Shown: piece by piece, positions 50,455 through 61,069 of the stretch
How positions within the stretch are numbered: the stretch's first letter is position 1
How the letters are laid out: each line of letters opens with the position of its first letter
Assembly (NCBI GenBank): GCA_050084985.1
Contig: JBITNC010000002.1
Location: forward strand, 26,970,001-27,034,000
Reading direction: 5' to 3'
DNA length: 64,000 nt
DNA from: Nageia nagi
Lineage: Eukaryota; Pinophyta
The notes under the pieces: generated by a model
What the model was told of the DNA's origin: nothing
What the model saw: the letters and a program-made list of their open reading frames with translations, nothing else
Databases searched by the model: none
Made by a program: the position numbers and the translations under genes

Positions 50455-50645
50455 CTCTCGTACGTGCGAGACTTGTTTGCAAAGATGCAGACACCGGTTC
50501 ATCGACTACCATGTTCCATCCACAGCTCTGCAGATTGTTTGCCAAGATGCAAAGCTTGCAGGATATGTCCAAATCGGATATGTTGAGAAGGCACGAGAAT
50601 TGTTTGTCACGATGCGTGGTCAGAGGGCCTGCACAAACCCTTCGT
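50455..50645 (+). pseudogene. captured PPR gene fragment in copia-2 leader
   Basis: One frame gives RDLFAKMQ (50467-50492) and another, a little downstream, gives AGYVQIGYVEKARELFVTM (50550-50615). This is the usual PPR unit end and start (GY.Q.G....ARELF..M). Only about two units are recognisable. The GC-rich codon use differs from the AT-rich PPR pseudogene at 9540-10850, so it is not a copy of that locus. Position between primer site and pol parallels the reductase-like fragment of copia-1. Confidence 0.62.
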
Positions 50646-51245
50646 GATCCCGTCAGCCTCCTCCTCTCCTCTGTAGCGGGAAGGCCACGTGCAGACCACA
50701 CTCCCCCCGCAGTCTCCTCACCGGCGGCCTCCAGACAGAGTTCCCAGCCTGCTCGTGCACGCCGGCTCCCTCTCGCTGCTGCTTGCGCCTGCTCCTCTTG
50801 ATCACAGGATATGCACCGAACGGATACGTTGGACTGCCTTCTCCCTCATACGTTGAGCAGACAACATTTCTTGGCAGCCAATGATCGCAGGATAGGCATA
50901 AAACGGAGGGTCTCCCTCCTCCCTCGCCCTCAGCACTGGCCTCTGTCACCCCCGGACTCCTTCCACGCAGCCTTCTCCCTCGCGCGCAGCGCCGTCGTGC
51001 GCCTTGACTGGCCAGCCTCCTACCAGCCACGATGCGCAGCAGGCTCCTCCCTCTGTCTACTCCCTCCTCGCGCGAGCTGGCCTCACCTCCGGCTGTGTCT
51101 CCCTCCTCTCCTCGCGTGCTCCTCCTCTCAGTAGACCAGACTCCTCTGAGCTACATCCTCCCTCCACATCTCTGCTCCACCATGATCCTCCTCACATGTG
51201 CCATGTGTCAGGAAAACCCACGCTTTGTCTTGTGAAAGGAGCCTC
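50646..51245 (+). other. C/T-rich, GC-elevated block in copia-2 leader
   Basis: Rich in CTCCTCC and CCTCGC runs on the + strand, like 25480-26070 in copia-1. Overlapping open frames on both strands (for example 50653-51030 minus) are compositional and have no recognisable domain. Confidence 0.6.
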
Positions 51246-51719
51246 CATGCAAGTCCTCCTCCTTCCCACGGTCAAGGTTGATGGCTGCCCACTCCTTCCA
51301 AGTCACCTTAAATGCCTTAGTTTTTGTTTTTTGACCACCTACATATTTGCACTTCCCAAAAGCAACGTATTTTTTGGTGGAAGAACAAGGGGGTTCATAT
51401 TTTTTTTCCACCTACTAAACATTTAATGCTTATTGACTTAGGCATTTTTTTTAGTTCATAAGGTAGACAAAGCATTCCAAAGCATTTAAAAATTGGGGTA
51501 TGGGTCTCCTATTCCAACTTGCACACATACTTCTTAGGCATTTAATTTTTTACCAGTCAATTGCTCCCATTAAATGCACTTAGGAGCACTTAAAATCATT
51601 TCTTATTTTTCTCCTCCAAATTTAACTGCTTCATTAAAAGGTGCACATGCATAGTAATTTAGTCTAAAGTATGCTATTTTTTTAAGTAAATAAGGGAATT
51701 TTTTTACTTAAAATACATC

Positions 51720-53405
51720 ATTCATAAGTACAAAAAGGATGCAGTTGTGATAGGTGATAATACAGTCCTTGATGTTCACGGAATAGGAAGTGTGAAGATT
51801 CATGGAAAGACTCTTGACAATGTCTTTTATGTGCCTAAACTAAGGATGAATCTCATCTCCGTGATTCAAATTACAAGGAAAGGATGCTCATTTGAGTTTA
51901 CCTCACACTCTTGGTGTGTTAAGAAAGGACTTGCCACTTTGATGAAAGGATCAGTAAAGAATGACCTTTATATTGTGGATCAAGTACCTTCAAAGATTTG
52001 TCTTGCTACAAATGTTTGTTCAAAAGGTAATCTTTGGCATCAACGATTAGGACACCTTAACCACAAGAGTATTCAAGCTATGAAAACTCAAGAACTTGTG
52101 GAAGGTTTACCTAATATTTCACCCACAGTTGGTCTTTGTGAAAGGTGCATTCTAGGAAAGATGCATAGGCAAAAGTTTGAAAAAGATAAGGCAACTCGGG
52201 CTACTTGTCCTCTTCAGCTTGTGCATTCAGATTTGATGGGTCCTTTTCAAACTAAGTCACTAGGTGGAGCTTCTTATGTTCTGACCTTCATTGATGACTT
52301 CAGTAGGATGACATTTGGTTATCTACTTGAGCACAAGGATCAAACTTTTGACAGGTTTCAAGACTTCAAGGCACTTGTTGAAAATCAAACTGATTTTAAG
52401 ATCAAAATGCTGAGATCTGACAATGGGGGTGAATATAATAGCAATGAGTTTAACAACTTTTGTGTTAAACATGGGATTAAGCGACAATTCACAATCCCAT
52501 ACACCCCTCAGCAAAATGGAGTTGCTGAAAGAAAGAATCGCACCATTATGGAAATGGCAAGATGCATGTTGGGTAACCTTCCTAGTTTCTTATGGGGCGA
52601 AGCTGTTCACACTGCTATTCACCACCCTAAATAGGTGTCCTACTAAGGCAGTTGAAGGTAAAACTCCATATGAAGCATGGACAGGAAAGAAACCTAACCT
52701 CTCACACTTCAGAATCTTGGTTGTGATGCATTTGCCTTCATTACCTCAGAGAAAAGGAAGAAGCTAGATAAACGATCAAAAAAATGCATCTTTGTGGGGT
52801 ATGATAATCAGCATAGAGGTTACAGGCTCTACTCTTCATCCCAGAAAATAGTCTTTGTTTCTAGGGATGTTAAGTTCAATGAACTTTCTGAGGATACGAC
52901 CTCTCATGCTGAAATGTCTGATACAGATGATTCTTCGCCTGCACCTAACTGGTTGGATGAGCATGTAGAGAAGTCACCACAAGAGCAAAATTCTCCGGCA
53001 CAGAGAATTACAAGAAGTATGACCTTGAATAAATCCTTATTTGCCAAAATTGATAATATGCATGAGCCATCAACCTTCAAAGAAGCTTCCAAGCAAGAGT
53101 GTTGGATGGAAGCTATGAAAGTTGAGTATGAGGCTCTCATGAAAAATGAAACTTGGGATTTGGTTCCTTATCCCAATGAGAAAAATGTGATTGGCAATAA
53201 ATGGATATACAAGGTCAAGTACAATTCTGATGGAAAAATTGAAAAATACAAGGTAAGGTTAGTAGCCAAAGGATTCGCTCAGAAATATGGTATTGATTAT
53301 GAGGAAACCTTTGCTCCTGTAGCCAAGATGCCTACTGTCAGAGTAATCTTGCTCTTTCTGCAGCTCAAGGATGGAAAGCTTTTCAACTTGATGTCAAAAG
53401 TGCCT
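51720..53405 (+). pseudogene. copia-2 pol: protease end, integrase, start of RT
   Basis: 51747-52634 is an open 295-codon stretch: protease end (VLDVHGIGSVKI), HHCC domain (WHQRLGHLNH ... CERCILGK), and the complete integrase core with HSDLMGPF, FIDDFSRM, LRSDNGGEY and GVAERKNRT. A one-base change near 52622 shifts the frame. RT begins at about 53040 (NVIGNKWIYKVK, LVAKGFAQ) and is cut at ~53405 (MSKVPFS, out of frame) by the deletion. Sequence is close to copia-1 throughout, without most of the copia-1 stop codons. Confidence 0.92.
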
Positions 53406-53454
53406 TTCTCTTACTCTCTCTCTTCTCTCTTCTACGCTCTATCCCAATATTGCA

Positions 53455-53465
53455 TTAAGGGGGAG
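53455..53465 (+). other. polypurine tract of copia-2
   Basis: TTAAGGGGGAG directly before the 3' LTR, as in copia-1. Confidence 0.85.
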
Positions 53466-53973
53466 TGTTAGAATTTGTAATGAAATATTGTGAATATCTA
53501 AACTCCTTGTAAATTCAATTAATCACTTAAAGGTATGTAGATACCTTAAGTGATTAATAGAATTCTTTAATATGTAGACTTTGACTTTACCAAAGGAGTT
53601 AGTTGGTAGGTTGAAGTTTGGTGGTACATTTAATGTAACCCTAACCTTACCCTTGGGTTAAAGGAAGGTTAGGGAGGTGCTCTCAACCTATAAATAGAGG
53701 GCCTCTCCTCATGTAAACATATCTAAGTTTGGAGTAAGATTACTCTACTTGGTTGTGTAGGAGAGAGCTAGAGAATAGTTGTAAGAGAGACATAGATTTG
53801 AGAATAAGAGGACTAGTTGTGGATGTACTCCCAAGGAGGGAGGAACCACATTATATTGGTGTCATATGTGGTGAATGATGTTCTTAGAATTATAGATGTG
53901 TTATCTTGTGTACACATGAGTTTCCTAGTCTAAGGTCCTAGAGGATTTGTTTAGATCTAGTTCAAATCCTTCA
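53466..53973 (+). repeat. 3' LTR of copia-2
   Basis: 508 bp, TGTTAGAATTTG to CCTTCA, followed by TAGGT. It contains an intact CTATAAATAGAGGGCC promoter region near 53690. Confidence 0.93.
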
Positions 53974-56950
53974 TAGGTGAGACTCATGACCTCATGATTC
54001 TTAATGGTATCGCTCGGTTTCCCCTAGTCCAAGCACCACACTTGCTTTACGCATGCGGGAGGCACTAGTGTAGTAGATTATATCCTCACTAGCCCATCAC
54101 TCATCTCACATCTTCGTTCCTTCCATGTTGCCCCTATTCCCTCATTAGCTAATCATGCGCCTTTGATCCTCTCTATGGTCAATCTCCATTCACCACCACC
54201 CACAGAGTCCTTTCCCATTCCTATTTCTCCCCACATTACCATTCTTTTCAACATGATATTTAACCCTACCTATAATATGATCTTGTTGCAGAAACTTTCC
54301 AATATTCACTCACTCTCCTTGGTAGAGGATCAGGCACTCCACCTAGCTAAGTCCCTTCGTTCTGCAGCAATCCAGGCCTTTCCTCATAAACTTTGCCTCA
54401 TATTCCATCTTCGCCCTCCTAATCATTACCAATGAACCTTTGGTTCAATTTAGATTGTAAGGTGTTCCATCGCCATCTTCGTCATTCCATAAACCTCAAC
54501 CCACAATCCCCCTCCACCATCTCCCTCCACCAAGATTATCGATGCCTCCTCAGGACTAAGAAACATCATTTCTTAGCTAAAAGAAGGTTAGAGGTCATCT
54601 CTTCCCTTCGTTCCAATCCAAAAGCATTTTAAACACTCCTTCCTTCCCAAGAATCATATCACTAGCTTCATCTCTCTTCATGCGTGGAAGGAGTATGCTT
54701 TCCACCTTTATACCATCATTGATCAGGACCCACCCATCTGCTTCAGTTGACCTTCCTCTTCAGCTTTCTTCACTCCACCTCTCATCAACGTCGCCATCTA
54801 GAAGTTGAACTCTGGTAAAGCCCCATATACTGAGAACCTCTGAGCTGAATTCCTTAAGCATGCCAAATCCACCCTCCCTCCATTCCTCTCAATGCTTTTC
54901 AACAAAGCTATTTGTTTGGATTTTCCTTCCTCTTCCACCTCCAACATCATCCATCCTATTTTCAAATCCAACATTCCTTACAACTACCATACTATTATGA
55001 TTGGTCACACCTTAGCCAAGATCTATGCCATGGTTGTTGAGATGTATCTGTCTCATATGGCTAATGAGAGAGGGTTCAGAGAAAGAGGACAAGTAAGAAT
55101 TTTGTAGAGATCACTGCACCTCAAACCACATCTTCACCTTCAAGATGATTATTGAAGAGGCTTGATTATGAAAATCACCTATATTTTGCTGCTTTGTAGA
55201 CTTTCAAAAGGCCTTTGATATGTTTCCTAGACATAGACTCTTGGATCGTCTTCGATGATTGGGGGTGTTGGAGCCAAGGATTGAAGTCATTATGACTCTA
55301 TATGAGATACTTATAGGTCGTGTTCGTACTCCTAAGGGGGGGCTTTCAAAGTACATTCTTAGCATATTGGAGTGAAGCAAGGTTGCCCTTTATCCTCGAC
55401 TTTATTTGGCCTTTTCATTGACAAGTTGGAGTCCTTTATCTTTGAGACTACAAGCGTAGAGGTGGGTGGCCTCCTCCATGGCAGTCACATCCCACTCTTG
55501 CTCTTCATCGATGATATTATTTTGATATCACACGTAGTTATAGGTATTCAAAGTTTGGTTGATGCTTTAGACACTTTTAGCAGTCAACGAGAACTTGAAG
55601 TGAACTTTAGTAAGACTAAGGTAATGGCTTTCAATGTTTCAAAAGCCACCTCAGATCAGACACAGATCTCCTTTCGTAGGAGCCTCATCAAGACTCCTCC
55701 TACACATATTTGGGAGTTTTATTTACAGAACCTAAGTTCTCTATGAGGGTTGCAGCTCCACCTTGTGTCCAATGAGGATATGCAACAGTTTCTACTTTAG
55801 AGCAATAGTGCATTCATCTTCATTTCCAGGGCCTCCAATCCAAGTTAGAGTTATTCCAGACTCTTATCACACCTGTAGTATTATATGGAGTAGAGATATG
55901 GGGCCCTAGTTTGAGAGCAGCAGACTAGATAAAGATCAAGAGGATTTTAGTCTCTTTCCTCTCTCATTTTATCTAGAGCAAGAGATCCATTCCACACGAT
56001 ATCATACTTGTAGAGTTTGGTTGTCAGTCTCTCTAGATTGGGGTAGTAGCCTCCACGATACTCTTTCTATAATGCCTCCAACGTTTACTAAGTTCTTCAA
56101 ACTAGAGTCATGTTCCTGCTTGACTCCCAGCCAGAGCTTTAGCCTCCTTGATGGAGTTAGTAGCCTAGGGTTGCAGACGTTATTGGTTCATTGAGGTTTT
56201 TGAGATGCTTCAAAAGTTTGACTTCTCATCGGATTGTCTTCCCCCTCCCTCCGAGAGGATGTCAAGGACCACGGATGACCCTTTGTCGTTGATCCAACAA
56301 TTGATCTATAGGGCCTTCATTCAATCCACCTGGGTTTCCCCTTGCAGCCTTTGACACCCAAGTTATATAATTTGTAAAACATTTTCTTCATATCGATAGG
56401 GGATTGATCACTCCTTGGGGTTACATCAGTCTACACCTTCCTTTGGGGTTGAGAATGGCCCTTGGTTAATTCAGATTCTACTCACACCAGCTACATTTGG
56501 AATCAAATCATCACATATCTAGGGATTTGAGAATTTAATGCCTTTGTTAGCTAGAGATTGAGTTTGAGGAGCATTTTATTTTCAGATGCTCGATCTATTA
56601 CAAGATTAGAGGTCGCTATCATTACCTTTTTCAGGATGCACATAGTTCATTAGTCTCCTTCATACAGTATCTAGATCAACGTTGACTTGCCCTATACTTT
56701 CAAGAGACCTTCCTTCTTCAAAAGCGTCTCTTAGCATGCACAGCAACCTAGGAAGAAACGACAGATCACATTCTTCTTTAGAGCCTCTTCCCCAAAGGGT
56801 ATTTATCAGAGGCATCGAGAGTAGCAACCACTCCCTCTCCGTCAGACTAGGAGACGCACTCATGTTTCCCAGGTCCTATTGAGGGAGCATCAGATTACTT
56901 CTTTCTTCTCTAACATTAATCTTTCTGACGTCCCTTCGAAGGCCCCTCAA
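53974..56950 (+). pseudogene. LINE (non-L1 lineage) ORF2: endonuclease end and RT
   Basis: Continues the LINE cut at 49124. Endonuclease end: DSHDLMILNGI, then WFNLDCKVFHRHLR (54440) and DYRCLLRTKKHHFL (54535). RT: LNSGKAP (54810), FNKAICLDFPSS (54895), YHTIMIGHTLAKIYA (54985), GVKQGCPLSSTLFGLFIDKLE (55370; in two parts), LLFIDDIILIS (55497, Y/FxDD active site) and VNFSKTKVM (55600). A degraded 3' part extends to about 56950. The GVKQGCPLS..LFGL..D form differs from the plant L1 copies in this window (VQQGFPLA), so it is a different lineage; I cannot name the clade. Confidence 0.83.
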
Positions 56951-57659
56951 GACAACCCCTTGATATTGTGGATTTTGTACAACCTGTCCTAATATATATT
57001 ATTTTTATTAAATATAAATAAAATATAACAAATAAATTAATAAAAATAAAATATAAAAAAGTTATTTACTATCAATAATAATAATTTATTATGTATTAAA
57101 TGATTTATTATATTTTATTTTTATTAATTTAAATAGTATATATTTATATTTAATTAATAGTTAATATATAAATTATATTATTTTTAGTTTAATAGAGGTT
57201 TTCTTATTCTATATTTATTTGTTTTTTTTTTATATTTTTATCTTTAAAAATATTTTAATAGTATGCAAAATTACATAAATATTTTCTCAAAAAAATTAAA
57301 TATAATAGACTATGCTTGATGAATAACAAGCTCTACCATGAAATATAAAATAAAAATGATGAACTATATTTTAAATACAAATACAAGTTGAGAAGTGTTT
57401 AGAGTTCCTCATATATAGAAACCTTATAGTCATAATGCTTACACTCCATATATATGGTTATTGTATATAAATAATAAATATGTCAAAATTCAATAAAAAT
57501 AAAGATTTTCAATATTGTCGTCAGTTACATTTGTACAACAATTATATAATATTCTTCAATTTTTATGTTATCTATGAATTATTTATTTTTCAATATAGCG
57601 GTCCACCTATGGTGATCTGTTGGAGGTCCTCTTGTTGCTATCATCTTTCAATAAAAACT
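56951..57659. other. extremely AT-rich stretch, no gene seen
   Basis: Mostly A/T runs from 56985 to 57600. No supported feature. Confidence 0.5.
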
Positions 57660-57817
57660 ACTAGCTTTGATATAACCCCTTATATATAAAAAAAACGCCA
57701 AGAGATATCATTTCGAGGTGCCTATCTTGGATATAGCAATACCAAGAAATGAGATAGGCACCTCGAAATGATATCTCTCAGCATTTTTGATATATAAAGA
57801 GTTATATCAAAGCTAGT
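57660..57817 (+). mobile_element. foldback (MITE-like) hairpin element
   Basis: A 68-bp left arm (57660-57727) and a 66-bp right arm (57752-57817) are near-perfect inverted copies (ACTAGCTTTGATATAAC at the outside, GAGGTGCCTATCT at the inside) around a 24-bp loop. No target duplication is certain. It could be a small foldback transposon; a transcript would form a long stem able to feed small-RNA processing. Confidence 0.85.
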
Positions 57818-57928
57818 ATAAAATCAGATCAAGATCCTCATTAATTGAGGTAAATTCGGTACTATATGCTATTTGCTTATACTATTTGCACTAATAAATA
57901 CACGCCACATTTATGTATTGATATACGC

Positions 57929-57974
57929 AACAATAGTATTGTTATGTACTGATACATGCAACAATAGTATTGTT
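57929..57974 (+). repeat. duplicated 15-bp palindrome
   Basis: AACAATAGTATTGTT, a perfect palindrome about its central G, occurs at 57929-57943 and 57960-57974, as part of a 31-bp direct duplication. Confidence 0.85.
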
Positions 57975-57980
57975 TCACTT

Positions 57981-58440
57981 CTAGCCATGGAGAAGTCTCA
58001 CCAAACTATCAATATATTGCATTTCAGATCCCAAACGTTCCTCATCCTCGCCCAATATTTTATTCCTGAACAAATCTTTCATCCCAGCAGCCTTCTCTCT
58101 CACAAGTCTCCCTTCTTCTTCAACTAATGCAGTCCTAACAGCGTTGCAAACATCACATCCCCTAAAACAACCATCACTCCCTCTCTCAACTTCCACAGCA
58201 ACCTGCAATTCCTCCACAACAAGTCTCGCATTCAATCCCTGATCCAAATGCATCGGCAGCACAATCAGAGGCAATCCGGTGGCCATTCCCTCCGTGATGG
58301 AATTCCACCCGCAATGCGTCAAAAATGCTCTTGTACACGGATGACACAAAATCTCCACCTGAGGTGCCCATCCACTCAATACCGATCCTCTCTCCGCAAT
58401 TCGACCTTCAAATCCTCCGGCAAAAATTATATAATAAGTA
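57981..58440 (-). pseudogene. family-1 UDP-glycosyltransferase C-terminal fragment
   Basis: These cytosolic enzymes transfer sugar from UDP-sugars to small molecules. The frame has a full 44-residue PSPG donor-binding box, from WAPQVEIL through THCGWNS and TGLPLIVLPM to HLDQ, the last Gln included. It continues LNARLVVEELQVAVEVER and ends in a normal stop (LLHG). The HLDQGLNARL form recalls the UGT91-like group, an inference. Everything before FEGRIAERGSVLSG is missing: the upstream sequence is AT-rich and non-coding, so the acceptor-binding half and its catalytic His are absent. Either a truncated pseudogene or, less likely, a last exon with a very distant first exon beyond the window's LINE relic. 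Confidence 0.88.
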
Positions 58441-58673
58441 CAGTCATTACTTACCATTTCTTACAATAGTTTCCTTAATATGTTTTCAATATATCAGTCA
58501 GCTATATAATTTTAATTTTAAAAAAATTATTTTCCCGCCAATTGTTTAACGAACGGACTCACATGCGATATTTTGCTTCCCCACTCCACCCCATGTTGCA
58601 GCTGTAGAAATGTCTCTCGACATAATAATAAATAAATAAATTTTATATATATATATTCGTGATTTAGCAAAAC

Positions 58674-59090
58674 GGAGATCCCCTAAACGTCTACTAGGCA
58701 AGAAAACTGTTGAATAGTTATTTTTTTCAGTTTTTTAATTATAGTTTTTATTTTATTGGAATGACGAAGTCCAAGGAGAGCTTGGGAAGGAGACATGGCC
58801 CTTGCTCACAAGATAAGGTCAGTTGTATTTCAAAAATAATAATAATAATTTACGCAAAAATTAGCGAATAATATTAAAAATGTTTATTTTATTGAATTTT
58901 TAAAAATATTTTATCGATCATATACAATAAACAATGTCTTATATTTCATTTTCATGTTCCCAACGCAGATCCCCATAAAACGTGTATAAGGCAAGAAAAA
59001 CGTCTCGTGAATAGATTCTTTTCTTTTTTAATTATAATTTTTATTGACCGAGTCCAAGGAGAGTTTGGAAATTGAAAGATGGCAGCAACA
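58674..59090 (+). repeat. diverged tandem duplication, period about 291 bp
   Basis: Segments from 58674 and 58965 share CAGATCCCC or GGAGATCCCC, AGGCAAGAAAA, TTTAATTATA and GAGTCCAAGGAGAG in order. Each copy is followed by AT-rich sequence. Confidence 0.75.
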
Positions 59091-59367
59091 AGAAGGCCTC
59101 GAACAGCTATATTGAAAAATTAATAATTCATAGATAACATAAAATTAAAGAATATTAAATAATTGTTGTACAAATGTAACTAACGAGTATATTAAAAAAC
59201 TTTATTTTTATTGATTTTTTTAACATTCCATTGAGGCCGATGGCCCTCAACTTGTACAAATAAGGTTTAGTTTTAATCTAAATCGGATATAAAGAAGGAA
59301 GTTACAATAAAGTTTAAAGGATATTTGAAGAGAGAGCAAGGGTTTTTGATTGCATACATGTTATCTC
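59091..59367. other. AT-rich stretch, no gene seen
   Basis: No supported feature; leads into the 5' side of a LINE relic. Confidence 0.4.
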
Positions 59368-59605
59368 GGGTTTCTTTTACAACTTCTTGTTACACAAAAT
59401 TTTATTAGTTTCCATGTTGGATACATCTTAGTTGGTATATTATAGCATTTACTCTATCTTAGGTGGTGCTCCACTATCTATTTCATGGGTTTCTTTTACA
59501 ACTTCTTGTTACACAATTTTATTAGTTTCCATGTTGGATACATCTTAGTTGGTATATTATAGCATTTACTCTACCTTAGGTGGTGCTCCACCATCTATTT
59601 CATGG
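59368..59605 (+). repeat. 119-bp tandem duplication just before L1 ORF1
   Basis: Copies from 59368 and 59487 are almost identical (GGGTTTCTTTTACAACTTC start, GGTGGTGCTCCAC end). They directly precede the ORF1 ATG at 59602, so they may be 5' UTR monomers. Confidence 0.9.
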
Positions 59606-60703
59606 CATCTGGTCACTCCGTAACTTCATCTTATTTTGAAGTTATTAGAGCTTAGAATGGTGACTATGCAAAAACCCTGCAAATCTATGCCTAAAGTATA
59701 CCATGAGGTAATATTTTAGCTTGTGATGTTGTTATTCCTTTGTCTAAATTTGATAATGTGTGTCATTGGCTTGAAGACCATACTCTGATAAGATATTTCC
59801 TAGGATGTATCCCCAACAATACTTTGATCCGTGGATGGATTTAACATTCTTGGCAACCCTATGGTGTTAAAGTTGAGGGTATCAAAAACTTGACCAATGT
59901 TTTTTTCTCTTTTTCGCTTTGTTGATGTTCAACATGTTTTGAAGTGTGGTCCTTGGTATGTACGTAGCCCCTCCTCATTTTCTAACAATGGACAAAGGAT
60001 TTCTCGATTGAGGATGATATGTCCTTGAAAGTCTTAGTTTGGGTTGAGTTTCCTAACTTACCTATGGCTCTTTGGTCATTCCTTCAATCTTTAGTCTCTC
60101 CCTCAAGGAAGTATGTTTGGATGGAGAAAATGAAATTTTATTCTATGCAATCTAATAAATGATTTTGGGTCAAGGTAGATCTTTCTAAAGATCTTAAAGA
60201 CCATATTGAGTTATAGATTGGGGATATAAAAATGGCTTAGTAGGTTACTTAGATCAATTTGTCCAATAATTGTTACAATTATCAATTTGTAGACTATAAG
60301 ATAAAAGATTTCCCACTTATGGTTGGTAAATTCAAATCTAGTACATGTAACCCTCACACTAATCATATTGGCACGAATGAGGGAGGAAATAAAGGAACCT
60401 AAGAGGAATGGGTTACGATAACAAATTGCAAGCCTTGTCAAGCCTTCTCAACCCTTATAGTTGATAGGGCCTAATGTCATTCTATAAGCATGGCCAATAG
60501 GGCCCTCTATTACCTCCCATCCCAATCATAAGTTCTTTATAATTATCAATCCCTTCTAAATTCTTCTAGGGTTTCTTATGAGTAGTATGTCAGTTCAATC
60601 TAATTAAGGCCAAAGGTTTATTCTTCTTCAAAAATCAAGCAAATACCATTGAAGGAATTGTCACCCTTCCCTCTGAGTTTGACATCTCTAAGCCATTTTC
60701 AAG
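59602..60703 (+). pseudogene. L1-type LINE ORF1 relic (DUF4283-like)
   Basis: MASGHSVTSSYFEVIRA at 59602, then WLEDHTLIRYFLGCIPNNTL (59767), PYGVKV (59860), LVWVEFPNLPMALW (60030), VKVDLSKDLKDHIEL (60168) and a degraded C-terminal region. It parallels the LINE ORF1 at 23672-33588. Several stops. No ORF2 follows; a CACTA transposon end lies at 60704. Confidence 0.8.
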
Positions 60704-61069
60704 CACTACTACCAAAAGGTCAATTTGCATCCTTTTTTGCATCTTCAATCATGAAAAATGACATTAATTTGCATCCTTCTATGTTGACATACATTAAAAC
60801 TTTTTTTTATTTTTCATTTATTTTTTATGTTAAAATGGACGCAAAAATAGTGCAAAAAGAGACACCAAAGGATGTAAAAATTGATGCAAATTTGGACACA
60901 AATTTTGCATCGTAATCTAAAACCAAAATGGGTGAAAAATGGATTTTCGAGATTGCCTAAGGCATTAAGATGGAAATTCTGACACCTTTTTGTGTCGAAA
61001 AAACTTAAATAAGGAAAAAAAATTGAAGTCATTTTTACTGTGAGATTCGACTACCAACTTGGACATTCA

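Larger units (their letters stand above)
49125..53973 (+). mobile_element. Ty1/copia element, internally deleted (copia-2)
   Basis: TG...CA ends, LTRs at 49125-49618 and 53466-53973, and the 5-bp duplication TAGGT at 49120-49124 and 53974-53978. The interior has a primer site, a leader with a PPR fragment and C/T-rich block, then part of pol that is very close to copia-1. Two deletions compared with copia-1 remove gag and protease start (junction near 51717) and most of RT, all RNase H and the hairpin array (junction near 53408). It could only move using another element's proteins. The 5' LTR is much more diverged from copia-1 LTRs than the 3' LTR is. Confidence 0.92.

Noticed and set aside
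50653-51426. Several long overlapping frames in the copia-2 leader
   Set aside because: Composition-driven frames in a C/T-rich block; Ser/Pro/Leu-rich low-complexity products without motifs.
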